A stretch of 64,000 bases of DNA from DASQFQ01 sp963722815. GTDB lineage: Bacteria > Actinomycetota > Thermoleophilia > Solirubrobacterales > Solirubrobacteraceae. Position 1 is the first letter of the stretch. Each line of letters opens with the position of its first letter. Under the pieces are notes generated by a model. It made no database searches, was not told the DNA's origin, and worked only from the letters and a program-made list of their open reading frames with translations. Positions 39,241 through 47,564 of the stretch are shown piece after piece. Where the stretch lies: positions 349,505 to 413,504 of the forward strand of contig CAVROM010000004.1 in NCBI GenBank assembly GCA_963722815.1. The letters run 5' to 3'. The position numbers and the translations under genes were made by a program.

Positions 39241-40098
39241 ATGGCGGCGCAGCTCATCGACGGCAAGGCGATCGCCCAGGAGGTGCGCGCGGAGGTCCGG
39301 CGCGAGGTCGCCGACTGGGTCGCCGAGGGGCACGACGCGCCCGGGCTCGCGACCGTGCTGGTGGGCGACGACCCGGCGTCGGCGCTCTACGTCGGCAACA
39401 AGCAGAAGGCGTCGGCCGAGGTCGGCATCCAGGGCTTCGACCATCGCCTGCCCCAGGACGCGCCGCACGACGAGGTCGAGGGCATCCTGCGCGACCTGGC
39501 CGCCGACCCGCGCGTGTCGGGGATCCTGCTCCAGCTCCCGACGCCGCCCCAGGTCGACGGCGCCGGCCTGGCCGCGCAGATTCCGCCGGGCAAGGACGTC
39601 GACGGCCTCACGCCGCTCTCCGCGGGCCTGCTGGCCCAGGGCCGGCGCGGGCTGCGGCCGTGCACGCCCTCGGGGATCATGGAGCTCCTGCGGCGCCACG
39701 ACGTGCCGATCCAGGGCGCCGAGGCGGTCGTGGTCGGGCGCTCCGATCTCGTCGGCCGCCCGGTCTCCGCGCTGCTGCTGGCTGCCAACGCCACCGTGAC
39801 CGTCTGCCACTCCAAGACGCGCGACCTCGGCGAGGTCTGCCGCCGCGCCGACATCCTCGTCGCCGCGGTCGGCCGCCCCGGCCTCGTCAAGGGCGAGTGG
39901 ATCAAGCCCGGCGCCACGGTGATCGACGTGGGCAGCCCGAAGGGCGACGTCGAGTTCGAGGCCGCCGCCGAGCACGCCGGCCTGATCACGCCCGTCCCCG
40001 GCGGCGTCGGCCCGATGACGATCGCGATGCTGCTGCGCAACACGCTCCTCGCCGCCCGCGCCGCCGCCGAGGAGCCGGTGGGGGCCGGGTGGAGCTGA
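39241..40098 (+). CDS. folD: Methylenetetrahydrofolate dehydrogenase/cyclohydrolase
   Basis: A 285-residue bifunctional enzyme interconverting 5,10-methylene- and 10-formyl-THF. The catalytic Lys is in ASALYVGNKQKASAEVGI, and LLQLPTPPQVDG, RPCTPSGIMELL, the NADP motif GRSDLVGRPVSALLL and PVPGGVGPMTIAMLLRN are all present. TAGCCT lies 7 nt upstream of the ATG. The next gene starts inside its 3' end. Confidence 0.95.
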   Translation: MAAQLIDGKAIAQEVRAEVRREVADWVAEGHDAPGLATVLVGDDPASALYVGNKQKASAEVGIQGFDHRLPQDAPHDEVEGILRDLAADPRVSGILLQLPTPPQVDGAGLAAQIPPGKDVDGLTPLSAGLLAQGRRGLRPCTPSGIMELLRRHDVPIQGAEAVVVGRSDLVGRPVSALLLAANATVTVCHSKTRDLGEVCRRADILVAAVGRPGLVKGEWIKPGATVIDVGSPKGDVEFEAAAEHAGLITPVPGGVGPMTIAMLLRNTLLAARAAAEEPVGAGWS

Positions 40099-40619
40099 GC
40101 CGCCTCCGCCCGGGGGAGCTGATCGCCGCCGCCGGCGGGGTGGCGCTGCTCGTGGTGATGTTCTTCGACTGGTACGCGGTGGGCGGGACGACCAAGGTCG
40201 CAGGCAGCGACCTCCGGGTCTCGTTCGGCCTCAGCGCCTGGAAGGCGTTCGGGATCACCGACATCCTGCTCGCGCTGGCCGCATTGATCGCCATCGGCCT
40301 CGCGGTGCTCACCGCGACCCGCCGCAGCCCCGCGCTGCCGGTGGCCGCCAGCGTGATCACCGCCACGACCGGGATCCTCGCGACGCTGCTCGTCCTCTAC
40401 CGGATCCTCAACCAGCCCGGGCCGAACGAGTTCATCGAGGTCAAGCTCCCCGCCTTCCTCGGCTTCCTGTGCGTGCTGGCGATCGCCGCCGGCGGCTGGC
40501 GCTCGATGCGCGACGAGTCGTGGGAGGACGCTCCGGTGCCTACCGACGTGCGCCCGGCCCCGCCCGCCGAGGGCCCGCGCGAGCCCGCCCCGCCGCCCGA
40601 GGCCGAGCCGCGCGCCTAA
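40089..40619 (+). CDS. Four-helix membrane protein of unknown function
   Basis: A 176-residue protein with four hydrophobic segments and a Pro-rich acidic cytoplasmic tail. GTG 40089 overlaps the folD stop by 10 nt. The first helix (LIAAAGGVALLVVMFFDWYA) followed by a short extracytoplasmic loop resembles uncharacterised actinobacterial membrane proteins. No catalytic motif is visible. The TAATAT -10 of gatC overlaps its stop. Confidence 0.65.
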   Translation: MELSRLRPGELIAAAGGVALLVVMFFDWYAVGGTTKVAGSDLRVSFGLSAWKAFGITDILLALAALIAIGLAVLTATRRSPALPVAASVITATTGILATLLVLYRILNQPGPNEFIEVKLPAFLGFLCVLAIAAGGWRSMRDESWEDAPVPTDVRPAPPAEGPREPAPPPEAEPRA

Positions 40620-40632
40620 TATCAGCGGCCGC

Positions 40633-40932
40633 ATGCTGAGCCGTGACCAGGTCCTGCACGTCGCCCGCCTCGCCCGCCTCGAGCTGACCGAGGCGGAGCT
40701 CGAGACGATGGCCGAGGAGCTCTCGGGCGTCCTCGACCACATCGAGAAGATCGGGGAGCTCGGCGACCTCGCCGACGTGCCGCCGACCTCGCACGTCGTG
40801 GCGGTGGAGAACGCCCTGCGCGCCGACGAGCCGCGGCCCTCGCTGCCGCGCGAGGTGATCCTGGCCGCCGCTCCCGACCCGTCCGCCGACGGCTTCCGCG
40901 TCCCGAGCCCGGGCGCGTCGCCCGACGCATGA
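40633..40932 (+). CDS. gatC: Asp-tRNA(Asn)/Glu-tRNA(Gln) amidotransferase subunit C
   Basis: A 99-residue small subunit that stabilises the GatAB complex. It begins LSRDQVLHVARLARLELTE, contains LDHIEKIGELGDLADVPPTS and ends with LRADEPRPSLPREVILAAAP, all standard for GatC. It overlaps gatA by ATGA. TAATAT sits 10 nt before the ATG. Confidence 0.95.
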   Translation: MLSRDQVLHVARLARLELTEAELETMAEELSGVLDHIEKIGELGDLADVPPTSHVVAVENALRADEPRPSLPREVILAAAPDPSADGFRVPSPGASPDA

Positions 40933-42347
40933 GCGAGCTGCTCGAGCTCACCGCCGCCCAGGCCGCCGAGGGCGTGCGCACCGGCGCGGTCGACCCCGGC
41001 GAGCTGTGGAGCGCCTATCGCGAGCGCGCGCTAGCCGACGAGCTGAACGCGTTCAGCTGGGTCTCCGGCGAGGTCACCCCGCCCGAGGTCGACCGCAACG
41101 CGCCGCTCGGCGGCGTCCCGCTCGCGGTCAAGGACCTGTTCTGCACCGAGGGCATCCCCAGCCAGGCCGGCTCGAAGATCCTCGAGGGCTACCGGCCGCC
41201 CTATACGGCGACCGCGGTCGAGCGGCTGGTCAGCGCGGGCGCCCCGCTGCTGGCCAAGACGCACCAGGACGAGTTCGCGATGGGCTCGTCGACCGAGAAC
41301 TGCGCGTACGGCCCGGTCCTCAACCCGTGGGACCGCTCGCGCGTGCCCGGCGGCTCCTCCGGCGGCAGCGCTGCCGCGGTCGCGGCCGGCGCGGCGCCGT
41401 GGGCGATCGGCACCGACACCGGCGGCTCGATCCGCCAGCCCGCCGCGCTCTGCGGGATCGTCGGGCTCAAGCCGACCTACGGCGCGGTCAGCCGCTACGG
41501 GATGATCGCCTTCGCGTCCTCGCTCGACCAGGCGGGCCCGTTCACCCGCGACGTGACCGACGCCGCGCTGCTGTTCGCCTCGATGGTGGGGGAGGACCCG
41601 TGCGACTCGACCTCGCTCGCCTTCCCCGAGCCGATCGGACTCCCGAGTGCCACCGACCTGCGCGGCATCCGGCTCGGCGTGCCCAGCGAGCTCACCGGCG
41701 AGGGCATCGAGCCCGGCGTGCTGGCCACCTTCGACGAGACGATCGCGATCGCGAAGGACCTCGGGGCCGAGATCGTCGACATCACGCTCCCGCACGCGCC
41801 GCACGCGCTCGCCGCCTACTACCTGATCGCCCCGGCCGAGGCCTCGGCGAACCTCGCCCGCTACGACGGCGTCCGCTACGGCCTGCGCGTCCCCGCCGAC
41901 GACCTGCTGGCGATGTACGAGCGCACGCGCGCGCAGGGCTTCGGCGCCGAGGTCAAGCGCCGCATCATGCTCGGCACCTACGCGCTCTCCTCCGGCTACT
42001 ACGACGCCTACTACGGCAAGGCCCAGAAGGTCCGCACCAAGATCGCCGAGGACTTCCACGCCGCCTGGGGCGCCTGCGACTTCATGATCTCGCCGACCAG
42101 CCCCGGCGCCGCGTTCGAGCTCGGCGCCAAGACCGACGACCCGTGGGCGATGTACCTCAACGACTACTGCACGGTGCCGATCTCGCTCGCCGGGCTGCCC
42201 GCCATCTCGATCCCGAACGGGCTGGCCGAGGGGCTGCCGACGGGCTTCCAGATCGCCGGCCCGGCGTTCAGCGAGAACCGCATCCTCGACGCGGCGCACG
42301 CGCTCGAGCAGGCGATCGGCTTCGACGGCTCGAAGGCGCGCGGATGA
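40929..42347 (+). CDS. gatA: Asp-tRNA(Asn)/Glu-tRNA(Gln) amidotransferase subunit A
   Basis: A 472-residue amidase that releases ammonia from glutamine for transamidation of mischarged tRNA. The Lys-Ser-Ser triad is visible in PLAVKDLF, PGGSSGGSAAAVAAG and GTDTGGSIRQPAALCG. It is coupled by ATGA to gatC and gatB. Presence of GatCAB implies that Gln-tRNA, and perhaps Asn-tRNA, is made by the indirect route. Confidence 0.96.
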   Translation: MSELLELTAAQAAEGVRTGAVDPGELWSAYRERALADELNAFSWVSGEVTPPEVDRNAPLGGVPLAVKDLFCTEGIPSQAGSKILEGYRPPYTATAVERLVSAGAPLLAKTHQDEFAMGSSTENCAYGPVLNPWDRSRVPGGSSGGSAAAVAAGAAPWAIGTDTGGSIRQPAALCGIVGLKPTYGAVSRYGMIAFASSLDQAGPFTRDVTDAALLFASMVGEDPCDSTSLAFPEPIGLPSATDLRGIRLGVPSELTGEGIEPGVLATFDETIAIAKDLGAEIVDITLPHAPHALAAYYLIAPAEASANLARYDGVRYGLRVPADDLLAMYERTRAQGFGAEVKRRIMLGTYALSSGYYDAYYGKAQKVRTKIAEDFHAAWGACDFMISPTSPGAAFELGAKTDDPWAMYLNDYCTVPISLAGLPAISIPNGLAEGLPTGFQIAGPAFSENRILDAAHALEQAIGFDGSKARG

Positions 42348-43777
42348 GCGACTACGAGCCCGTCATCGGCCTCGAGATCCACGTCCAGCTCTCGACGCGG
42401 ACGAAGATGTTCTGCGGCTGCGAGGTCGGCTTCGGCGAGCCGCCCAACACGCGCACGTGCCCGACCTGCCTCGGCCTCCCCGGCGCCCTGCCGGTGCTCA
42501 ACGCGCAGGCGGTCCAGTACGGGCTGACGATGGGCCTGGCGTTCGACTGCGAGATCGCCCCGCGCTCGATCTTCCACCGCAAGAACTACTTCTATCCCGA
42601 CAACCCGAAGGCGTACCAGATCTCCCAGTACGACATCCCGCTCTGCCTGGGCGGTCATGTGGGGGAGGTGCGTCTGCACCGCATCCACCTGGAGGAGGAC
42701 GCCGCGAAGCTGATCCACCTCGGCGAGTCGGGTCGCATCCACGGCTCGTCGGCGAGCGTGGTCGACTTCAACCGCGCCGGCACACCGCTGTGCGAGATCG
42801 TCACCGAGCCCGACCTGCACTCGGCCGAGCAGGCGCGCGAGTGGCTGACGCTGCTGCGGGTGACGCTCCGCCAGCTCGGCGTCTCGGACGTGAACATGGA
42901 GGAGGGCTCGCTGCGCTGCGACGCCAACGTCTCCATCCGCCCCACGGGCAGCGACGAGCTGGGCACCAAGACCGAGCTCAAGAACATGAACTCGTTCCGC
43001 TTCGTGATGCAGGGCATCAACGCGGAGATCGAGCGCCAGACCGCGCTGCTCGAGGCCGGCGAGCCGGTCGTCCAGGAGACGCTGCACTTCGACCCCCGCA
43101 GCGGCAACCTGACCTCGCTGCGCTCGAAGGAGGAGGCGCACGACTACCGCTACTTCCCCGAGCCCGACCTGGTGCCGCTGGTGCCGACCGAGGCGATGCT
43201 GCAGGCCGCGCGCGACGCGCTGCCCGAGCTGCCGGCCGAGCGCGCCGAGCGGTACGAGCGCGACTGGTCGCTGCCGGCCGACACCGCGCGACTGTTCGCG
43301 ACCCGGCCGGAGCTCGGCGACTACTTCGAGGAGGCGGCGACCGCCGCGCCCGAGGGCTTCGAGTCGCCGGTGATCGCGTCGTGGGTGAAGGACGAGCTGG
43401 CCGGCCGGCTCGACGCCGAGGCCGATCCCGCCGCCTCCAACGTCTCACCGCAGGCGCTGGCGAAGCTGGCCGTCCTCGTCCAGGCCGGCACGGTCACCCG
43501 CGGCGCCGCGCGCCAGGTGCTCGACCGGCTCGTGGAGGCCGGCGGCGACCCGGAGGACGTCATCGAGCGCGAGGGCCTCGGCGCGATGGGCGACGGCGAC
43601 GAGCTCGCCGCGATCGTCGCGCGCGTGATCGAGGAGAACCCGGACGTAGCCGAGCGCGTGCGCGGCGGCAACCCGAAGGCGATCGGGGCGCTGGTCGGCC
43701 CGGTCATGCGGGAGACGAAGGGCCGCGCCGACGGCGGCGAGGTCAACCGCCTGCTGCGGGAGCAACTCGGCGTCTAA
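42344..43777 (+). CDS. gatB: Asp-tRNA(Asn)/Glu-tRNA(Gln) amidotransferase subunit B
   Basis: A 477-residue subunit that phosphorylates and amidates the tRNA-bound Glu or Asp. It begins YEPVIGLEIHVQLSTRTKMF and has the zinc cysteines in FCGCEVGFGEPPNTRTCPTC, then VDFNRAGTPLCEIVTEPDL and a C-terminal YqeY-like tail domain. ATG 42344 overlaps the gatA stop; the longer upstream frame is not used. Confidence 0.96.
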   Translation: MSDYEPVIGLEIHVQLSTRTKMFCGCEVGFGEPPNTRTCPTCLGLPGALPVLNAQAVQYGLTMGLAFDCEIAPRSIFHRKNYFYPDNPKAYQISQYDIPLCLGGHVGEVRLHRIHLEEDAAKLIHLGESGRIHGSSASVVDFNRAGTPLCEIVTEPDLHSAEQAREWLTLLRVTLRQLGVSDVNMEEGSLRCDANVSIRPTGSDELGTKTELKNMNSFRFVMQGINAEIERQTALLEAGEPVVQETLHFDPRSGNLTSLRSKEEAHDYRYFPEPDLVPLVPTEAMLQAARDALPELPAERAERYERDWSLPADTARLFATRPELGDYFEEAATAAPEGFESPVIASWVKDELAGRLDAEADPAASNVSPQALAKLAVLVQAGTVTRGAARQVLDRLVEAGGDPEDVIEREGLGAMGDGDELAAIVARVIEENPDVAERVRGGNPKAIGALVGPVMRETKGRADGGEVNRLLREQLGV

Positions 43778-43818
43778 GCCTCCCTCAAGGCCGTCGCCGA
43801 GGCGTAGCATCCCCGGGC

Positions 43819-44043
43819 ATGGCACGTCTCATCCGCATGGACACCACCGGCCACTCGACGCTCGCGGAGTGGACGGCCGGCGATCACGAGGCGATCGAGC
43901 GCGCGGTGGCGGAGTTCCGGCGGGAGCTGGACTCGGGCTACTACGCGATGGTCACCGAGGGCGAAGGCCGCGCGCGGCAGGTCACGGAGCTGCCGCTCGA
44001 CGCCGAGCTCGTGATCCTCCGCCGCCCGATCGCGGGCGGGTGA
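43819..44043 (+). CDS. 74-residue protein with C-terminal Gly-Gly, possible beta-grasp fold
   Basis: No family recognised with certainty. By eye the secondary structure reads strand (ARLIRMD), strand (HSTLAEW), a long helix (DHEAIERAVAEFRRELDSG), strand (YYAMVTEG) and strand (DAELVILRRPIAGG), i.e. the beta-beta-alpha-beta-beta order of ubiquitin-like proteins. It ends exactly in Gly-Gly. TAGCAT lies 8 nt before the ATG. It is coupled by GTGA to an unknown 215-residue protein. A carrier or conjugation role is speculation. Confidence 0.6.
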   Translation: MARLIRMDTTGHSTLAEWTAGDHEAIERAVAEFRRELDSGYYAMVTEGEGRARQVTELPLDAELVILRRPIAGG

Positions 44044-44687
44044 GCGGGGCTCTTCCCGAGACCGCGGCGGTCTACTGGCGGCCGCGGGTCGACGCGGCCC
44101 GCCTCGTCCGCCGCGGCCGCACGTGGACGGCGACCACCTTCGCCCACACGGTGCCGTTCGTCGGCACGGCGGGCCTGCTGTTCGCGCTGGAGCCGCTGTC
44201 GTTCCCGGTCGACTTCGCGCTGCTCGCCCACGCGTGGGCGATCCCGGAGCTGTACGCCCGGCGCGGGGCCAACGTGGTGCGGCCGAAGCCGCAGGGCGAT
44301 GACGCCTCCGAACAGGTGGCGCTCGGCCTGCTGGGCGACCTGGTCGGCCACGACGCGCGCGAGCTGCACGCGCGGACCGGGCTCGTGCCGGAGCGCGGCT
44401 CGCTCGGCGTCTGGCTCGTCGGCGAGGCGGGCGCGGTGCTCGTGGCGCCGGGCGGGCGGCGCGTGTTCTGCTGGTGCGTGAAGGTGCCCGAGCCGGGACT
44501 GCCGGCCGCCGACCGCATCGCGCACCTGCTGCTCGCGCTGCGCTCCGACGAGCCGGGCTTCGCCACCGTGGCGAACCTCGCCTTCAGCGGCGCCCCGTGG
44601 CGGCTGCGCCGGCGGATGCACCCGCGCACGCGGCCGGCGCTGGCCGAGGCGGTGCGGTTGTCCAAGGTGTCGAGTCCGGAGTCGTGA
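44040..44687 (+). CDS. Hypothetical protein coupled to the GG-tailed small protein
   Basis: A 215-residue protein I do not recognise. It has an N-terminal YWRPRVDAARLVRRGRTW, a hydrophobic stretch (TVPFVGTAGLLFALEPL), an Arg/Lys-rich mid-section and a C-terminal domain with two close cysteines (VFCWCVKVP). The GTG start overlaps the preceding stop, so the two are made together and may interact. No E1, E2 or JAB protease motif was found in it. Confidence 0.55.
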   Translation: MSGALPETAAVYWRPRVDAARLVRRGRTWTATTFAHTVPFVGTAGLLFALEPLSFPVDFALLAHAWAIPELYARRGANVVRPKPQGDDASEQVALGLLGDLVGHDARELHARTGLVPERGSLGVWLVGEAGAVLVAPGGRRVFCWCVKVPEPGLPAADRIAHLLLALRSDEPGFATVANLAFSGAPWRLRRRMHPRTRPALAEAVRLSKVSSPES

Positions 44688-44846
44688 ACATAGGGTCAAC
44701 GGTCCATGGCGGATGGCCTTGATTGGACCGATGATGTTGTCCATGTCGACCTCAGCCGCCACTCGCCGCCTGGTTCTGGTCCCCGCGGCGACCTCCCCCC
44801 GTGACCGGCCGCTCACCCCCGGTGTCCGCCGCTTCCGCCTCGCCCA

Positions 44847-44889
44847 GCTAGGCGCCAAGCCAGGCAGCTTGCTGCCTAGCGGGGGGCTA
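44847..44889. repeat. 43-bp dispersed palindromic repeat, copy 2
   Basis: Exact inverted copy of 1776-1818. Here it stands alone in a 282-bp gap before a zinc-ribbon membrane gene and ilvBN. On this strand the outer stem is GCTAGGC/GCCTAGC with an alternative AGGCAGC/GCTGCCT hairpin, followed by GGGGGG. It could stop transcription from the upstream operon or act within the ilv leader. The rest of the gap holds a weak 80-codon frame (44713-44955) with a Leu-Val-Leu-Val run and no other feature I can support. Confidence 0.75.
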
Positions 44890-44969
44890 CGCCTCGAAGG
44901 CCGCGAGGTCCCGCGCGCGCAGCGCTTCGAGCACCTGAAGAGCAGTCACGACTAGGTCTCCGGGCCCGG

Positions 44970-45314
44970 ATGGCCCCGGTCCCGTCAGAGCGCCGCCTGG
45001 ACGGCGGCAAGGGCTACCCTTTCCAGGAGGTGATCTACCTCCTGCTCTGCCTGTGGTTCGGCGTCGCCGGCGCGGTCGTCGCGCGGGTCAAGGGCTCGTC
45101 GATGTTCCTGTGGTTCCTGATCTCGGCGATCCTGCCGGTGTTCGGGCTGATCGCGCTGGTGCTCTACCGCTCCGACCGCGAGGAGCCGCGCCGCCAGTGC
45201 CCCGGGTGCGGGCGGATCGTGAAGATCCACGACGCGCTGTGCACCCGCTGCGGCACCGAGCTCGAGTATCCGGACGCGGTCATCGAGCCTGAAGCGACCG
45301 CGCAGCGCGGATAG
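44970..45314 (+). CDS. Membrane protein with zinc ribbon
   Basis: A 114-residue protein: two hydrophobic helices (residues about 20-40 and 46-65) followed by a soluble zinc ribbon with CPGCGRIVKIHDALCTRCG, giving four cysteines in two CxxC pairs. Small proteins of this design are common near central-metabolism genes in actinobacteria, and their role is not known. It ends 10 nt before ilvB; TAGACT for ilvB overlaps its stop. Confidence 0.7.
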   Translation: MAPVPSERRLDGGKGYPFQEVIYLLLCLWFGVAGAVVARVKGSSMFLWFLISAILPVFGLIALVLYRSDREEPRRQCPGCGRIVKIHDALCTRCGTELEYPDAVIEPEATAQRG

Positions 45315-45324
45315 ACTCGCTCGC

Positions 45325-47001
45325 ATGATGCGAGCTGTCGATGCGGTGATGGAGTGCCTACGGGCCGAGGGCGTGGACGTCGTCTTCGGCTACCCGGGGG
45401 GAGCCAACCTCCCCACGTACGACGCCTTCGTGGAGTCGGGCATCCGTCACGTACTCGTGCGTCATGAGGCCGGCGGCGGGCACGCCGCGGAGGGCTACGC
45501 CAAGGCCTCCGGCAAGGTCGGCGTCGTCTTCGCGACCTCCGGGCCCGGCGCCACCAACATCGTCACGCCGCTGACCGACGCGATGATGGACTCCGTCCCG
45601 ATGGTCGCCTTCACCGGCCAGGTCCGCACGGACCTGCTCGGCACCGACGGCTTCCAGGAGGCGGACACGTTCGGCATCACCATGCCGATCGTCAAGCACA
45701 GCTTCATGATCCAGCACCCGACGGAGATCCCGCGGGCGGTCCACGAGGCGTTCCACATCGCCCGCACCGGGCGCCCCGGGCCGGTGCTGATCGACATGCC
45801 GACCGACCTCACGCGGGTGGAGATCGACTACCAGCCGGTCGGCGACGTGCGCCTGCCCGGCTACCAGCCGACCACCGAGGGCAACCAGAAGCAGATCCGG
45901 CTCGCCGCCAAGGCGCTCGCCAACGCGCGCCGGCCGGTGCTCTACGTCGGCGGCGGCGTGATCAACGCCAACGCCTCGTCGGAGCTGACCGAGCTCGCGG
46001 TGTCGGACAGGCTGCCGGTCACGACCACGCTGATGGGCCTCGGCGCCTTCCCCGCGACCAACGCGCAGTGGCTGGGGATGCTCGGGATGCACGGCACGCG
46101 CGCGGCCAACTACGCGATGGACGAGGCCGACCTGATCGTGGCGATCGGCGCGCGCTTCGACGACCGGATCACCGGCAAGCTGTCGGAGTTCGCGCCACGG
46201 GCCAAGTTCGTGCACATCGACGTCGACCCGGCGGAGATCTCCAAGAACGTCCCGGCCCACATCCCGATCGTCGGCGACGCGAAGAACATCGTGCCGCGGC
46301 TGACCGCGGAGTACAAGAACGCCCAGGCCGACCCCGAGCGGCTCGCGGCCTGGTGGGAGCGGATCGAGGGCTGGCGCCATCAGCACCCGCTGAAGTACGA
46401 GGACTCGGACAGCGAGATCAAGCCGCAGTACATGGTCCAGGCGCTGTACGAGGCGACCGGCGGCGAGTGCATCCTGGCCTCCGACGTCGGCCAGCACCAG
46501 ATGTGGAGCGCGCAGTACTTCCACTTCGACAAGCCCCGCCGCTGGATCAACTCCGGCGGCCTGGGCACGATGGGCTTCGGCCTGCCGGCGGCGATGGGCG
46601 CGGCTGTGGCGCAGCCGGAGATCCCGACCTGCCTGATCACCGGCGACGCGTCGATCCAGATGAACTCGCAGGAGCTCGCGACCTGCAGCGAGAACGGCAT
46701 CCCGGTGAAGGTGTTCATCATGAACAACGGCTACCTGGGCATGGTCCGGCAGTGGCAGGAGCTGTTCTGGGACCGCCGCTACTCCCACGTCGACATGGGC
46801 TCGTGGCCCGACTTCGTCAAGCTCGCCGAGGCCTACGGGGCGACCGGCATGCGCCTGACCGAGAAGAAGACGCTGGTGGAGGACATGCGCAAGGCGATCG
46901 AGACGCCCGGCCCGGTGGTGGTCGACGTCCGCGTCACCCGCGAGGAGAACACGTACCCGATGATCGCGCCCGGCGCCGCCGCTCGCGACATGGTCGGGTG
47001 A
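45325..47001 (+). CDS. ilvB: Acetolactate synthase large subunit
   Basis: A 558-residue ThDP enzyme for the first common step of valine, leucine and isoleucine synthesis. The catalytic Glu is in VRHEAGGGHAAEGYA, SGPGATNIVTPLTDA and GTDGFQEADTFGI follow, and the ThDP/Mg motif is GDASIQMNSQELAT with a distal MNNGYLGMVRQWQ. The usual HEQGAGH reads HEAGGGH here. It is coupled by GTGA to ilvN, which confirms AHAS rather than another ThDP enzyme. TAGACT is 7 nt upstream. Confidence 0.95.
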   Translation: MMRAVDAVMECLRAEGVDVVFGYPGGANLPTYDAFVESGIRHVLVRHEAGGGHAAEGYAKASGKVGVVFATSGPGATNIVTPLTDAMMDSVPMVAFTGQVRTDLLGTDGFQEADTFGITMPIVKHSFMIQHPTEIPRAVHEAFHIARTGRPGPVLIDMPTDLTRVEIDYQPVGDVRLPGYQPTTEGNQKQIRLAAKALANARRPVLYVGGGVINANASSELTELAVSDRLPVTTTLMGLGAFPATNAQWLGMLGMHGTRAANYAMDEADLIVAIGARFDDRITGKLSEFAPRAKFVHIDVDPAEISKNVPAHIPIVGDAKNIVPRLTAEYKNAQADPERLAAWWERIEGWRHQHPLKYEDSDSEIKPQYMVQALYEATGGECILASDVGQHQMWSAQYFHFDKPRRWINSGGLGTMGFGLPAAMGAAVAQPEIPTCLITGDASIQMNSQELATCSENGIPVKVFIMNNGYLGMVRQWQELFWDRRYSHVDMGSWPDFVKLAEAYGATGMRLTEKKTLVEDMRKAIETPGPVVVDVRVTREENTYPMIAPGAAARDMVG

Positions 47002-47564
47002 TCCGCGTGGGCGAGCCCGGCACCAAGGAGCTGCTGACGCTCGAGGAGCTCGAGGCCTCCTCCGGCGTCCGCACCGGCCGCAAGCACATCCTCTCGATCC
47101 TGGTCGAGAACAAGCCCGGCGTGCTGACCCGTATCGCGGGCCTGTTCGCGCGCCGCGGCTTCAACATCGACACGCTCGCGGTCGGGCCGACCGACGACGA
47201 GCGGCTGTCGCGCATCACGCTGACGCTCGACGGGGCGATGCACCCGATCGATCAGGTCACGAAGCAGCTGCACAAGCTGGTCAACGTGATCAAGATCCGC
47301 GACCTCGAGCCGGTGGACACCGTCGCGCGCGAGCTCGCGCTGTTCAAGGTCACCGCCGACGGCAACGCGCGCGGCGAGGTGATGCAGATCGTGGAGATCT
47401 TCCGCGGCAGCATCATCGACGTCACGCGCCGCAGCGTGATCATCGAGGTCACCGGCACGTGGGAGAAGATCGAGGCCTTCGAGCGCATGGTGCGCCCGTT
47501 CGGCCTGGTCGAGATGGCCCGCACGGGCGAGATTGCGATCTCGCGCGGGCGCGGGGAGACCTGA
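46998..47564 (+). CDS. ilvN: Acetolactate synthase regulatory subunit
   Basis: A 188-residue subunit giving feedback control by valine. The ACT domain reads HILSILVENKPGVLTRIAGL and RRGFNIDTLAVGPTDDERLS, followed by the C-terminal domain with IFRGSIIDVTRRSVIIEVTG. GTG 46998 overlaps the ilvB stop. The 27-residue N-terminal extension is longer than in many homologues. Confidence 0.94.
   Translation: MIRVGEPGTKELLTLEELEASSGVRTGRKHILSILVENKPGVLTRIAGLFARRGFNIDTLAVGPTDDERLSRITLTLDGAMHPIDQVTKQLHKLVNVIKIRDLEPVDTVARELALFKVTADGNARGEVMQIVEIFRGSIIDVTRRSVIIEVTGTWEKIEAFERMVRPFGLVEMARTGEIAISRGRGET

Noticed and set aside
44713..44955. 80-residue protein gene
   Set aside because: Low-complexity composition, and half of it is encoded by the palindromic repeat. 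Kept only as a possible leader in the findings.
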